From contig NZ_JAFCMB010000001.1 in the NCBI RefSeq assembly GCF_018130145.1, positions 496,001-560,000 on the forward strand: DNA of 64,000 nt. The letters run 5' to 3'. The position numbers were made by a program, and so were the translations under genes. The notes under the pieces are model-generated. The model saw nothing but the letters and a program-made list of their open reading frames with translations. It ran no database searches and was not told the DNA's origin. Shown here one piece after another: positions 33,521-41,436 of the stretch; the stretch's first letter is position 1; every line of letters begins with the position of its first letter. The DNA is from Bradyrhizobium sp. AUGA SZCCT0176 (GTDB taxonomy: Bacteria > Pseudomonadota > Alphaproteobacteria > Rhizobiales > Xanthobacteraceae).

Positions 33521-34309
33521 TCATGCAAAAGAAAAATGCTTAAGTCTCTGCTCTTTTACATAGGTCCGCCACGGATGGGCGGACTTTCCTCCGTCGGCGA
33601 TTAGAGCGCGTTCAGTCAGTTCGGGCGTCCACGACTCGCCCAATCTAAGGCTCAGGGCCTCCACAATCTGACAGAACGCTTCGTAATCCTGGCCCGTATT
33701 TACGTTGCTTACGATAGAGTCGACAACTTGTTTTGCTTGGCCATCCCTTACTTGCCATTTTACTTGCTGGTCGAGCTTCACGACTTGCCTGCCTGTCAGC
33801 AGATTGACCGAGCAGCCCAGCCACTGATCCATGATGTAGCCCTTGGGAGATCCGGGAGTTCCGGGCGCAAGGAAATAAAGTAGCTTAGTGAGATAGGCGG
33901 GGCCCATTCCAGCGATCGGATTGCCGTCGCCATTCGCTCTTAGCGCTGCGAATGAATCGTAGGCTCTGGAGCGGCTTAGCTGATTGCGGCGCACGTGATC
34001 GGCGATCGCAATCCAAGGGTCAAGCGGACGTGCGAAGAGGAGGTCTCGGTGATTTCCTCGCATTCCTCCCCAGGCGAAAATGCTTATGCATACTTCCGCG
34101 GTCCCGATACCGCCATCTGCCGCCATGGCCAATAGTGAGGTGCGATTTACGGCGAGGGGGAGTGCGCCAATCGTCGACCCGAGCTTCGTCCGGTCTACAT
34201 TACTGAACCAAGCCGCGGGGCTTTTCCCTTCTTGGTTGTTGCCGTCGACGAAAGCAAGCGGGGACGGAAAACACGCCTTAAATCTCGCAAAATGCTCGAT
34301 GGCAAACAT
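33521..34309 (-). CDS. 8-oxoguanine glycosylase OGG-fold protein
   Basis: The 262-aa protein carries a helix-hairpin-helix-like segment IAGMGPAYLTKLLYFL followed by YIMDQWLGCSVNLLTG. The lysine (K142) and aspartate (D161) are 19 residues apart, the same spacing as the catalytic Lys-Asp pair of OGG1 (K249/D268). It probably removes a damaged or modified base. The ATG at 34309 follows AAAGG; the frame is open further upstream. It is the last gene of the eight-gene minus-strand operon and overlaps the GIY-YIG gene by 32 bases. Confidence 0.65.
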   Translation of the reverse strand: MFAIEHFARFKACFPSPLAFVDGNNQEGKSPAAWFSNVDRTKLGSTIGALPLAVNRTSLLAMAADGGIGTAEVCISIFAWGGMRGNHRDLLFARPLDPWIAIADHVRRNQLSRSRAYDSFAALRANGDGNPIAGMGPAYLTKLLYFLAPGTPGSPKGYIMDQWLGCSVNLLTGRQVVKLDQQVKWQVRDGQAKQVVDSIVSNVNTGQDYEAFCQIVEALSLRLGESWTPELTERALIADGGKSAHPWRTYVKEQRLKHFSFA

Positions 34310-34689
34310 GTGGAAACCTTTGCTTTGTTGAAACACTAGGCCCATCGCCAAGATGGTCCGGACACAATTGCCCTGTCGCGAACGCCTCGACGAGTGCTCG
34401 TAATCTACTGTCCTCTATAGCAATGAACCTGAATTTGAATCCCTGGCGCCGCATAGCGTCCTTCCCATTCAGGAATTTGATTACGACGGAAAGATCGGCC
34501 GTGAAGATGGCTGTTGATTCGCTGGTGCAGGCCGCGTTTGCCTCGGCTGGTTCTTCCGACATGTGCTACCCGGCCCTTTGGATCGTAGATTATGTAGACA
34601 GCCTGCAGATGAGGGACGGCTAGCATAACGTCTGTTACCGCTGCGTTGAGAAGCACGTCTATGGAATCTATCACCAGCCGCGCGCCCAT
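34278..34689 (-). pseudogene. GIY-YIG-type nuclease, split by a frameshift
   Basis: The first part has AVYIIYDPKGRVAHVGRTSRGKRG and HQRINSHLHGRS, a GIY-YIG-like N-terminus (Y...HVGR). The C-terminal part, in the next frame, reads KFLNGKDAM then FRFIAIEDSRLRALVEAF and GQLCPDHLGDG, which is how such domains end. The two join cleanly if one T is removed from the TCTTTCC run near 34497. It may be a mutation, a sequencing slip or regulated frameshifting. The start at 34689 is provisional, as longer frames exist upstream. Confidence 0.6.
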
Positions 34690-34750
34690 ATCGGAGGGAC
34701 GGGATGTGTTGATGCTCAGGAGCAGGGCTTCCTCGCGAAGTGGGAGGCAG

Positions 34751-35311
34751 CTAGCGCGCTGGTCCGGGTGCCACGATAACGTTCCGCTTCTTGGCTTTAA
34801 CCGATGTCTTTCCTGCAAACACAATTTTCTCCACTTCGACGATTTCGATTTGCGCCCCGCTGTAGCGTAAATTGGGCTCGCCCTTGGTGTGGTGCTTGTT
34901 CTTCGTCAGCATTTCGTTTTCCGCTGTAGTAATCGTCACCAAGGGATGTGAGCTCAGTATTTCAATGGCGCTCTCTCTATCTAATCCAATTCTTGAGCTT
35001 AGTTGCTCACGAAGTTGTTTTATTGTCATCTGATGCTCAAGGATTGTTCCTGTTTCAAACTCACGTCTTGACGACCTTCCCATTAAATCGGCGGCTGCAC
35101 GGCTCATGCGCCGGTTGATCGATTTTGCTTTGGTGCTATCACAATATTTCTCCGGCTTCCCATTTTCGCAATATTTGCCGAATGAGAGGGCTTCCGTCAC
35201 AGTTCTAACAATTCTAGCCATTCGAGAGCCGCCTGTTATCTTTGCTTTAGCCATCGCAATCAACGCATCAACTTCGATCAACGTGATTTCGTCGATAGAA
35301 TACTTCATCAT
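34751..35311 (-). CDS. Hypothetical operon protein, about 186 aa
   Basis: I chose the ATG at 35311; a TTG at 35383 would add 24 residues. Visible features are a helical first part (DEITLIEVDALIAMAKAKITGG, RMARIVRTVTEALSFGKYC) with a Cys pair GKYCENGKPEKYC, a middle helix region MTIKQLREQLSSRIGLDRESAIEILSS, and a beta-rich end with many Lys (VFAGKTSVKAKKRNV). No family was recognised. Its place between the DUF2779 and GIY-YIG genes suggests that it is an integral part of the operon. Confidence 0.55.
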   Translation of the reverse strand: MMKYSIDEITLIEVDALIAMAKAKITGGSRMARIVRTVTEALSFGKYCENGKPEKYCDSTKAKSINRRMSRAAADLMGRSSRREFETGTILEHQMTIKQLREQLSSRIGLDRESAIEILSSHPLVTITTAENEMLTKNKHHTKGEPNLRYSGAQIEIVEVEKIVFAGKTSVKAKKRNVIVAPGPAR

Positions 35312-35469
35312 ATAACTTTCGTCGGAAGTCTCTTCGATCAATTTAGCCTCCACTTTGCTCGTGATTGGAGCAGACGAGTTCAATAGACAAACGATTCGAG
35401 TAAACGGGAGTGGCTATCCAAGTTTGCTAAAGCCGACTTTTGCATGATTGATGAGGGTGGAAAAGACAG

Positions 35470-36951
35470 TCAGCGTGAGCGGCATAAGCGAGATGCCACA
35501 GCGATCATTGCTTGGGTATCACGACCGCAATAGGCACGGAGTGCTTGGTCAATCACTTGTCGGCGATCCGCGGTAGTGTCCGTTGAAACTGACTCAAGAT
35601 AAGCCAACTGAGCGGCTTTCCCGTCTCTAACGTCAAGTCCATCATAGTTGAGGCCTGGGTCCACTGTTGGCAGGACAGCCTTAATTGACCAGCTGCCTCG
35701 TTGATCGCGATGATACCAGTTAGCTCGAGTGACGGGCAGAAGGTCGACAAGTCGGTCCGCAATTGAACTAAGCTCACCCTTGAGATCTGGAAAATTGGTT
35801 GCCAATTCGAGAATGCAGCGCTTTTCAAAACTTGCATTGTAGGCGATCACAGCACCTGTCAGTGGGATCAATTTAACTAGCGCCTCGGCACACGGCCTCC
35901 GCGGATCGGCGCCGTCGATACTCAGGAAATCTCCGTGGTCTAGAGCGCCTTCGATTGTCTCTACGTGAGCAGAGAACTGGAAGGGGACCTGCTGATAGGG
36001 TCGCGTGCCGATCCAACGCGGAACAGCGAAGGCTATCGTCTCGAAATCGAGCCAAGTTCGTGGATAGGCCCATCCCGCCATCGCCAGTCGGGCGCCCTCG
36101 ACATCGTGAAATGGTTCGCCAGTTGTCGTTGCTTGATGCACGCGTCGCTGCAATTCATTGGTGAGATCCTCGGGATTAATTGTAAGCAAGTCGGTAACGT
36201 TCTGTGCCAACCACCGCTTGCCGCCTCCGTGAGGCAAAACGGTCACGGGCCAGTCAGGCTCGGGCGGCAGCGAGGCGTGGCAATAGCCAACGAATTCGCA
36301 GGTGACGGGTGCGTTGCATTGGAACCCTGGCTGCGTGTCCGGCTCAGCGTTAGCAACGACAGAGCGCGCAGCCCTAACAATCTTAATGCGCTTCGCGGCA
36401 ACTTTCGTAAGGTCGGCTTTTATCTCGGTATCTTTGAACAAACCTATGTATTCACCTTCGCTTTCCAATACGAAGCTGCTGTCGATGTGACGGATCGCTG
36501 CGCTTGAAATCGTAAGCTGGGAATTGTCTGCGACCCACAGGATCGTGGCAACATTGCTGAGATAATGGCGTTTCGATCGTGTGGAGCTTTTCACCTCAAC
36601 TATTCGCCAAGCACCGTTGCCGGTCGGCTCGAGGATATCGATTCGAACAATAACTCCATCATGCTCCAATGCCGCTGCAAAAATGGGACGATCGTAACCA
36701 TTATCCAGAAGGCCACGCGTCGTTTCTACTGCCGCACGAAGGTCCGGATCTGCCTCAATTCTTTTCCCGCCGGGCATAAGTCTGCGCGTGAGCGCGCGAA
36801 CCTCGTCATCTGAGTTGAAGGATGGTCCTACGCCTTCATTTTGGTCACCGAGCTCTGGGTGGTGCTCCGACAGCCAGAGCCGCTTGGGGCACTGTTCAAA
36901 CATCGCGATTTTTGACGGGGACAAATTAGAGCGTTGAGATCTTGTATTCAT
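35470..36951 (-). CDS. DUF2779 protein: Cas4-like Fe-S nuclease fused to a DnaQ-like exonuclease
   Basis: The 493-aa protein begins SPSKIAMFEQCPKRLWL, as Cas4/RecB-family nucleases do, and has VIVRIDILEP and WRIVEVKSS (Asp and Glu-x-Lys of PD-(D/E)XK). CNAPVTCEFVGYC, with the first Cys, gives four cysteines for an iron-sulfur cluster. The C-terminal half has TWLDFETIAFA (DxE), IAYNASFEKRCI and AYCGRDTQAMI, an RNase-H-like DEDD exonuclease arrangement as in DUF2779. It probably degrades DNA or RNA ends. The DNA is A+T-richer than the chromosome. Confidence 0.75.
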   Translation of the reverse strand: MNTRSQRSNLSPSKIAMFEQCPKRLWLSEHHPELGDQNEGVGPSFNSDDEVRALTRRLMPGGKRIEADPDLRAAVETTRGLLDNGYDRPIFAAALEHDGVIVRIDILEPTGNGAWRIVEVKSSTRSKRHYLSNVATILWVADNSQLTISSAAIRHIDSSFVLESEGEYIGLFKDTEIKADLTKVAAKRIKIVRAARSVVANAEPDTQPGFQCNAPVTCEFVGYCHASLPPEPDWPVTVLPHGGGKRWLAQNVTDLLTINPEDLTNELQRRVHQATTTGEPFHDVEGARLAMAGWAYPRTWLDFETIAFAVPRWIGTRPYQQVPFQFSAHVETIEGALDHGDFLSIDGADPRRPCAEALVKLIPLTGAVIAYNASFEKRCILELATNFPDLKGELSSIADRLVDLLPVTRANWYHRDQRGSWSIKAVLPTVDPGLNYDGLDVRDGKAAQLAYLESVSTDTTADRRQVIDQALRAYCGRDTQAMIAVASRLCRSR

Positions 36952-36978
36952 TTTGGTCAGAAAGCTCCGCAAATGCTA

Positions 36979-37677
36979 CTATTCGCTCGGCGTTAATATC
37001 TCACCGGAATCCCTGATAAAGAACAGCGGAGTGACTATCTCGTCAGAAAAAACCGCAGCTGTGAGCGGGCCACCGAAGCACGCGCCGGTATCAATATTTA
37101 TCCGATTTGGCTTCAGATCGGGCTTCTGATTGCGTGTTGGCGTATGGCCGTGCACCACAAGGATGCCGTGATCTTCTTCGGACGACAGGAACGGCTCTCG
37201 AATCCACAGAAGATCTTCACCTGATTGGGATGAAAGTGATATTCCGGGCCGAATCCCAGCATGAACGAACATCCGATGATCGTCGCTTGTCTTCAGGGGC
37301 AGGCTACGCAACCAGGCCAGATGTTCAACGGGCAAATCGCTGGGGTCGTCCACACCGTAGCTCTCTAGCGTTGCTTCGCCGCCATTGCCCCACCACGTCA
37401 TGAGATCGCGATCCGATCGATCCCGATTGGCGGCGCGGATCAGCATCTCCTCGTGGTTGCCGCGAAGGCAAACGAAATCACGATCTCGCCCCCCGCCACC
37501 CTTGATCAGCAAATCCAGAACGTCCTTGCTCCGTGGTCCGCGGTCGATGAAATCGCCGAGGAAAATGAACCGGGCGCTCCGACTGCCGCGAACGGTGTCG
37601 CACGCAGCCAAAAGTGATTCCAGTTTTTCGAGGCAGCCATGGATGTCCCCGATAGCAAATATCATGGGCTTATTCAC
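36979..37677 (-). CDS. Metallophosphoesterase of the Ser/Thr phosphatase (PrpA/ApaH) type
   Basis: The 232-aa protein has the complete PPP metal and phosphate motifs: FAIGDIHGCLEKL, FIFLGDFIDRGPRSK, VCLRGNHEEML, FVHAG and LVVHGHTPT. It may remove phosphate from proteins or cleave dinucleoside polyphosphates or other capped nucleotides. The start is a GTG at 37677 (an ATG at 37665 is possible). It sits between the PD-(D/E)XK-like and DUF2779 genes with gaps of 42 and 27 bp, which fits one operon. Confidence 0.85.
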   Translation of the reverse strand: MNKPMIFAIGDIHGCLEKLESLLAACDTVRGSRSARFIFLGDFIDRGPRSKDVLDLLIKGGGGRDRDFVCLRGNHEEMLIRAANRDRSDRDLMTWWGNGGEATLESYGVDDPSDLPVEHLAWLRSLPLKTSDDHRMFVHAGIRPGISLSSQSGEDLLWIREPFLSSEEDHGILVVHGHTPTRNQKPDLKPNRINIDTGACFGGPLTAAVFSDEIVTPLFFIRDSGEILTPSE

Positions 37678-37719
37678 GGAGTTTCTTTGGCACGGAGGCT
37701 TCGGATTGAGACGTCAAGT

Positions 37720-38691
37720 TCAGACTGGTGGCGGCGTCGAATTCAGTTCCTTGCCCCAGGTCTTGAGGAGTCCGATGAATTGATCGAGCCGAAGCATGCA
37801 CGCTTCATGCATTCCGTAACCTGCAAAGCTGGCATTGAAAAAGCGCAAATCAAATTCGACGGGATCTTCGATGGTCTGGAGGATACTAAGGAGCCTTTCA
37901 CTGCGCGGATTGTGATTGGCCAGAAGCATAACGACTTCCGGCTTGCCGGCCGTGCCGAATGTTGCCCTGTCCCCATTTGCCATGGCTTGTCTTATAGTGG
38001 CGTTCGGATTGAATTTGACAAGTTCCAGGTCGACTAGTTGATTGAACTGCGAAGCAATAAGCTCGTTCAGCTTCTGCTTTTTGTCCTCGTCGCCCAAGAT
38101 CGCCTGCAGGTGCTTGATGTGGCCCTTTATCCCCGAGTCGCCATCATAAGCGTTTATCCCGTATTTCATCTCGATGAAGACGGGTCTGCATCGATCGTTG
38201 AACTTGCGGTCCTTGCTGAGCCACTTTAGCCCAAGCATGTCGAGGCGTGTTCCCTGTTCGACATCGGCGAATTCGACGTCCGTGATAAAATATTCGGTGT
38301 CGTTGGCAATTGCCGACCTATTGTTCTCCCACGCAACGAGTTGCTGGAACTCGCGCTCGGACTTTCGATTGCCCGCGAAATGGAAGTTCATGGTTTCCTT
38401 GAGTGTTGGCAAAAATCTAAGCCAATCCTCGCAATGCTCGATCGTGGATATGGGGGATTCGGGAAGATCCAGCTTCTTGCTTTTCGAGTAATTCTCGTCG
38501 AAAGAAACCTTATAAGACTGGCCGCTCTGCGGGGTCAGGTGAAGAATGCGTCCGCCGCGGTAGTAAACATCAATGGATTTCCCACGGATTGCGAGCAGTA
38601 GCGTGTCATCCTGACGGACTCTCCTTGTTAGGCCTGCGAGTATCCCGTCCTTCAGGTCTTTGGAAATCTGGTCAGGTATCGATGCGTTCAT
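37720..38691 (-). CDS. Hypothetical PD-(D/E)XK-like protein, 323 aa
   Basis: The ATG at 38691 (GGAG upstream) gives 323 residues. The middle reads YFITDVEFADVEQGTRLDMLGLKW and then RPVFIEMKYG: an Asp on one strand followed by Glu-x-Lys on the next, the core of PD-(D/E)XK nucleases. The C-terminal half contains a predicted alpha/beta unit (PEVVMLLANHNPRSERLLSIL). I do not recognise a named family. It is 37 bp from the MBL gene. Confidence 0.6.
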   Translation of the reverse strand: MNASIPDQISKDLKDGILAGLTRRVRQDDTLLLAIRGKSIDVYYRGGRILHLTPQSGQSYKVSFDENYSKSKKLDLPESPISTIEHCEDWLRFLPTLKETMNFHFAGNRKSEREFQQLVAWENNRSAIANDTEYFITDVEFADVEQGTRLDMLGLKWLSKDRKFNDRCRPVFIEMKYGINAYDGDSGIKGHIKHLQAILGDEDKKQKLNELIASQFNQLVDLELVKFNPNATIRQAMANGDRATFGTAGKPEVVMLLANHNPRSERLLSILQTIEDPVEFDLRFFNASFAGYGMHEACMLRLDQFIGLLKTWGKELNSTPPPV

Positions 38692-38728
38692 TCTAGGTCT
38701 CCAGTGGTGGCAGGTAGCTTCCGAGAAG

Positions 38729-39991
38729 CTATACATCCCACCATTCGCCATCGCTGCGTCGCGTGACATTGCTAAAATATTTCGAAAAGCTGTCGCCATC
38801 GAACGTGTGAATCGGAATCAGTCTGTCTGGCCGCAAGGCCTTCGCAAACCGCTTGAGATCGAAGATGCTGGCGTGTCCCGAGGTGTGGATGATTTCGAGC
38901 GGAACGCCGCGCGTCGCAAGATCGGCCTTCAGCTTCGCTCCCGGGCCTTCCCTCAGGTATCCGTCCCATTGCGACCAGATCGCTCTGGCGTTTCCCCAGA
39001 GATTGGCGGCCTCCACGTCGCGCGCCATCGCAGGCCGGAATAACATCACGGTGCGATCGGCAACTTCGGTGATGTGCTCGCGGTAGATCCGCGCGGACTT
39101 GTATGGCTCAAGCAGGTCGAAGCGCTTGCTCTTGGCGATCTGTCGCCGCTGATACTCCGGCACATAGACCGAGAGGTTGGGCCAGCCGACATTCGGCAGG
39201 TTTGCGTTGCCGGTGGCCCGCAACATCTCCATCGCGTAAATGTCCAGCAACAGCGTTCGGCCGTTGCGTTTGCAGGCACGATAGATGCTGACGATGCGAT
39301 CGATGTTCTGCGCCGAGGCGGAGATCATGACGAACCCCGGCAGCTTGAAGTTCTCGGCCAGCCGTGCCTCGATCTCCGCTTCCGTCGGGAATTGCGCGTG
39401 TTCATCGAGACGCCCAAGGCTCGAACCTTCCATCAACATCGTATTGATGTCTTGTGGCGGGTTGTTCACCAGTCGCTCGAACAGGGCACCCTTGCGGCCA
39501 TGCGCACGAATGTCGCCGCTGTAGAGGAGACGTCGGCCAGCGGCTTCGATCAACAGCGCATAGGCGTCATAGGCTGAATGATCGACGAGATAGGGCGTAA
39601 TGCTGAACGAACCGATCTGGATGGTCTTTCGATCGCTCAGCTCAAAAGCAACGTTCGGCACGAAGAAATTGGGCACGAACGGCGCTGCCGCACCCATGAT
39701 TCGTGCCGTTGCGGCGCCCATGGCGAGAGAGACATTGGGCTTGCACAGAGGCAGCAAACCCCAATGGTCGCCATGTCCATGTGAAATGACGATCGCGCTC
39801 AAGGTTGGGTCTTCGATGCGAAGCCCGCTCACGTCCGGGAGAAGATCGTCGGATACGTCGTCGGCGTCAAGCGGAAGCCCGAGGTCGAGAAGTATTCTTT
39901 CGCCCGCGGCGTCAAGCTCAATGCACGTGCCACCGATCTGCTGCGTTCCGCGGTGGATGCGCCCGCGAAACGAACCTGTTGTTTCCATCAT
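38729..39991 (-). CDS. Metallo-beta-lactamase-fold hydrolase, beta-CASP / RNase J-like
   Basis: The 420-aa protein has RGTQQIGGTCIELDA, ILLDLGLPLD, AIVISHGHGDHWG (HxHxDH), YLVDHSAYDAYALLIE, LLYSGDIRAHGR, LLLDIYAMEML (beta-CASP acidic motif) and EIIHTSGHASIFDLKRFAKAL (beta-CASP histidine). This is the order in RNA-processing nucleases of the RNase J/CPSF group. Its start overlaps the ADP-ribosylglycohydrolase stop (TGATG), so the two products are made together. Confidence 0.8.
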   Translation of the reverse strand: MMETTGSFRGRIHRGTQQIGGTCIELDAAGERILLDLGLPLDADDVSDDLLPDVSGLRIEDPTLSAIVISHGHGDHWGLLPLCKPNVSLAMGAATARIMGAAAPFVPNFFVPNVAFELSDRKTIQIGSFSITPYLVDHSAYDAYALLIEAAGRRLLYSGDIRAHGRKGALFERLVNNPPQDINTMLMEGSSLGRLDEHAQFPTEAEIEARLAENFKLPGFVMISASAQNIDRIVSIYRACKRNGRTLLLDIYAMEMLRATGNANLPNVGWPNLSVYVPEYQRRQIAKSKRFDLLEPYKSARIYREHITEVADRTVMLFRPAMARDVEAANLWGNARAIWSQWDGYLREGPGAKLKADLATRGVPLEIIHTSGHASIFDLKRFAKALRPDRLIPIHTFDGDSFSKYFSNVTRRSDGEWWDV

Positions 39992-41376
39992 CAGCGAGTG
40001 GCCTTGCTTGCCGGTGCCCTGCGGGCCTGCAGAAGCAAGCGGATTCGGCTTTCGAGTTCTGGTCCCCACGCCAGTTGCTTGAGCCATCGCTGGGGAATGC
40101 CGGCCCGGCCATAGAGCGCGCCGGCAAGCTGGCCTGTCACGGCGGCCACCGTGTCGGAGTCGTCGGCGAGGTTGGCCGCCAGAACGATGGCGTCCTCGAA
40201 TGAAGAGGTGCGATGCACACACCACAGCGCCGCCTCCAGTGTGGAAACCACGTAGCCGGAGGAGGAGATCTCGTCGCGTGTCTTTCCAACCCAGTTTCCT
40301 GCAGCGATGGCATTCACGGCGGGATGACTGAACCAGAAGCGTGACCGCAGCACTGTCTCCTTGTCCAAACCCCTCATGGCCTCGACCAAAAGAGTCGCAA
40401 AAAACTCGCAAGCACTCGCGGCGAGCTTGTTGGCGTGGGTCAGCATGCTCTGCTGATGAGCCAACCGCACCGCCTCGCCGAGGTCGCGTGCGGCGAAAAT
40501 GGTCACTGGTGCCAGGCGCATCAGGGATCCGTTGCCTGCATGCCTCTCGTTATGCACTCCATGGCCGGCAGGCGTTCCAAGCCTGACGAATCGCTCCAGC
40601 GATTCTCTCGTCGTGATTCCAATATCGAAGCAGTGCCCGTTGACACTATTCTCGCCATTCTCGAACCAGCGGACGAACCGGTTCATGATGTCGATTCCGT
40701 CAAAGCATTTTAGCGCGGCGAGCGAGTCTGCAAGGCAGAGAGCCATGCTGGTGTCGTCGGTCCATTCCCCAGGCAGCAGCCCGAACGGGCCGCCGCCGAC
40801 CATCTCGGACACGTGCGGATGCGTATCGCGCTCTGAAAATTCGAGGGGGACGCCAAGAGCGTCGCCGACCGCCAGCCCAAGCATGGCGCCATAAGCGCGA
40901 TCGTCGATGAGCGCGCCGAGCTGAGGTTTGGGCTTTTCCTCGGCGGTGGTGGTGAAGGCCACCGCCGCGTCGTAGTCCGCCGCGACAGGCGATCCGATCC
41001 GCGCCAGAGCGCGTTCGTCGTTGACGCTAGTCGTTGCTTTTGCGAGGTCCGTGCCAGTTTGGGCGGCAATAACATCCAGAAAGACCGGCGTATTGAGCAT
41101 AGGATCTATGGAGTAATAGGCGGAACCGTCCTCGCGGCAGCTGACACGGCCGCCCGGGAAATAGGACTGGTCGCGATATCCGATGAAGTCGAAGGCGGCC
41201 GCGACCTTGGGCCATACCTCGTCACTGTAGAGCGGGAATTGGTAATAGCCGTCTGGTGACGGCTTCTGATTGGCGGTTTTTTCAGCGAACAAGCCGGCCA
41301 TGCGAGAAGGCTGCGGTTCAGCTTCTGGTTGGGCAACAAACCAGAAAATGCCGCTTCGAGGTAAGCGAGGGATCAT
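39991..41376 (-). CDS. ADP-ribosylglycohydrolase-family protein with N-terminal extension
   Basis: The C-terminal 300 residues are a DraG/ARH domain: DRAYGAMLGLAVGDALGVPLEF, GEWTDDTSMALCLADSL (Mg-binding Thr-Asp-Asp), RHAGNGSLMRLAPV and LADDSDTVAAVTGQLAGALYG (second metal site). Such enzymes remove ADP-ribose from proteins or nucleic acids. The first 150 residues (DGYYQFPLYSDEVWPKVAAAFDFIG, FPGGRVSCREDGS, LNTPVFLDVIAAQTG) are an added region I cannot assign. It is the first gene of the eight-gene operon; the start at 41376 is the first ATG, without a clear ribosome site. Confidence 0.8.
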   Translation of the reverse strand: MIPRLPRSGIFWFVAQPEAEPQPSRMAGLFAEKTANQKPSPDGYYQFPLYSDEVWPKVAAAFDFIGYRDQSYFPGGRVSCREDGSAYYSIDPMLNTPVFLDVIAAQTGTDLAKATTSVNDERALARIGSPVAADYDAAVAFTTTAEEKPKPQLGALIDDRAYGAMLGLAVGDALGVPLEFSERDTHPHVSEMVGGGPFGLLPGEWTDDTSMALCLADSLAALKCFDGIDIMNRFVRWFENGENSVNGHCFDIGITTRESLERFVRLGTPAGHGVHNERHAGNGSLMRLAPVTIFAARDLGEAVRLAHQQSMLTHANKLAASACEFFATLLVEAMRGLDKETVLRSRFWFSHPAVNAIAAGNWVGKTRDEISSSGYVVSTLEAALWCVHRTSSFEDAIVLAANLADDSDTVAAVTGQLAGALYGRAGIPQRWLKQLAWGPELESRIRLLLQARRAPASKATR

Positions 41377-41406
41377 CAAGGCGAAAGCAACTCCGGCGAA
41401 CGATTA

Positions 41407-41436
41407 TCTATATTCAGGTGAGGGTCCTAGATTCAA
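41407..41436 (-). promoter_or_regulatory. Candidate promoter of the eight-gene operon
   Basis: On the minus strand, TTGAAT (41436-41431) and TATAGA (41412-41407) are separated by 18 bp and lie about 30 bp before the ATG at 41376. The spacing and sequence are consistent with a sigma-70-type promoter; this is prediction only. Confidence 0.4.

Noticed and set aside
35470..36951. CRISPR-associated Cas4 gene
   Set aside because: The C-terminal DnaQ-like half and lack of cas genes or repeats place it in DUF2779 instead.
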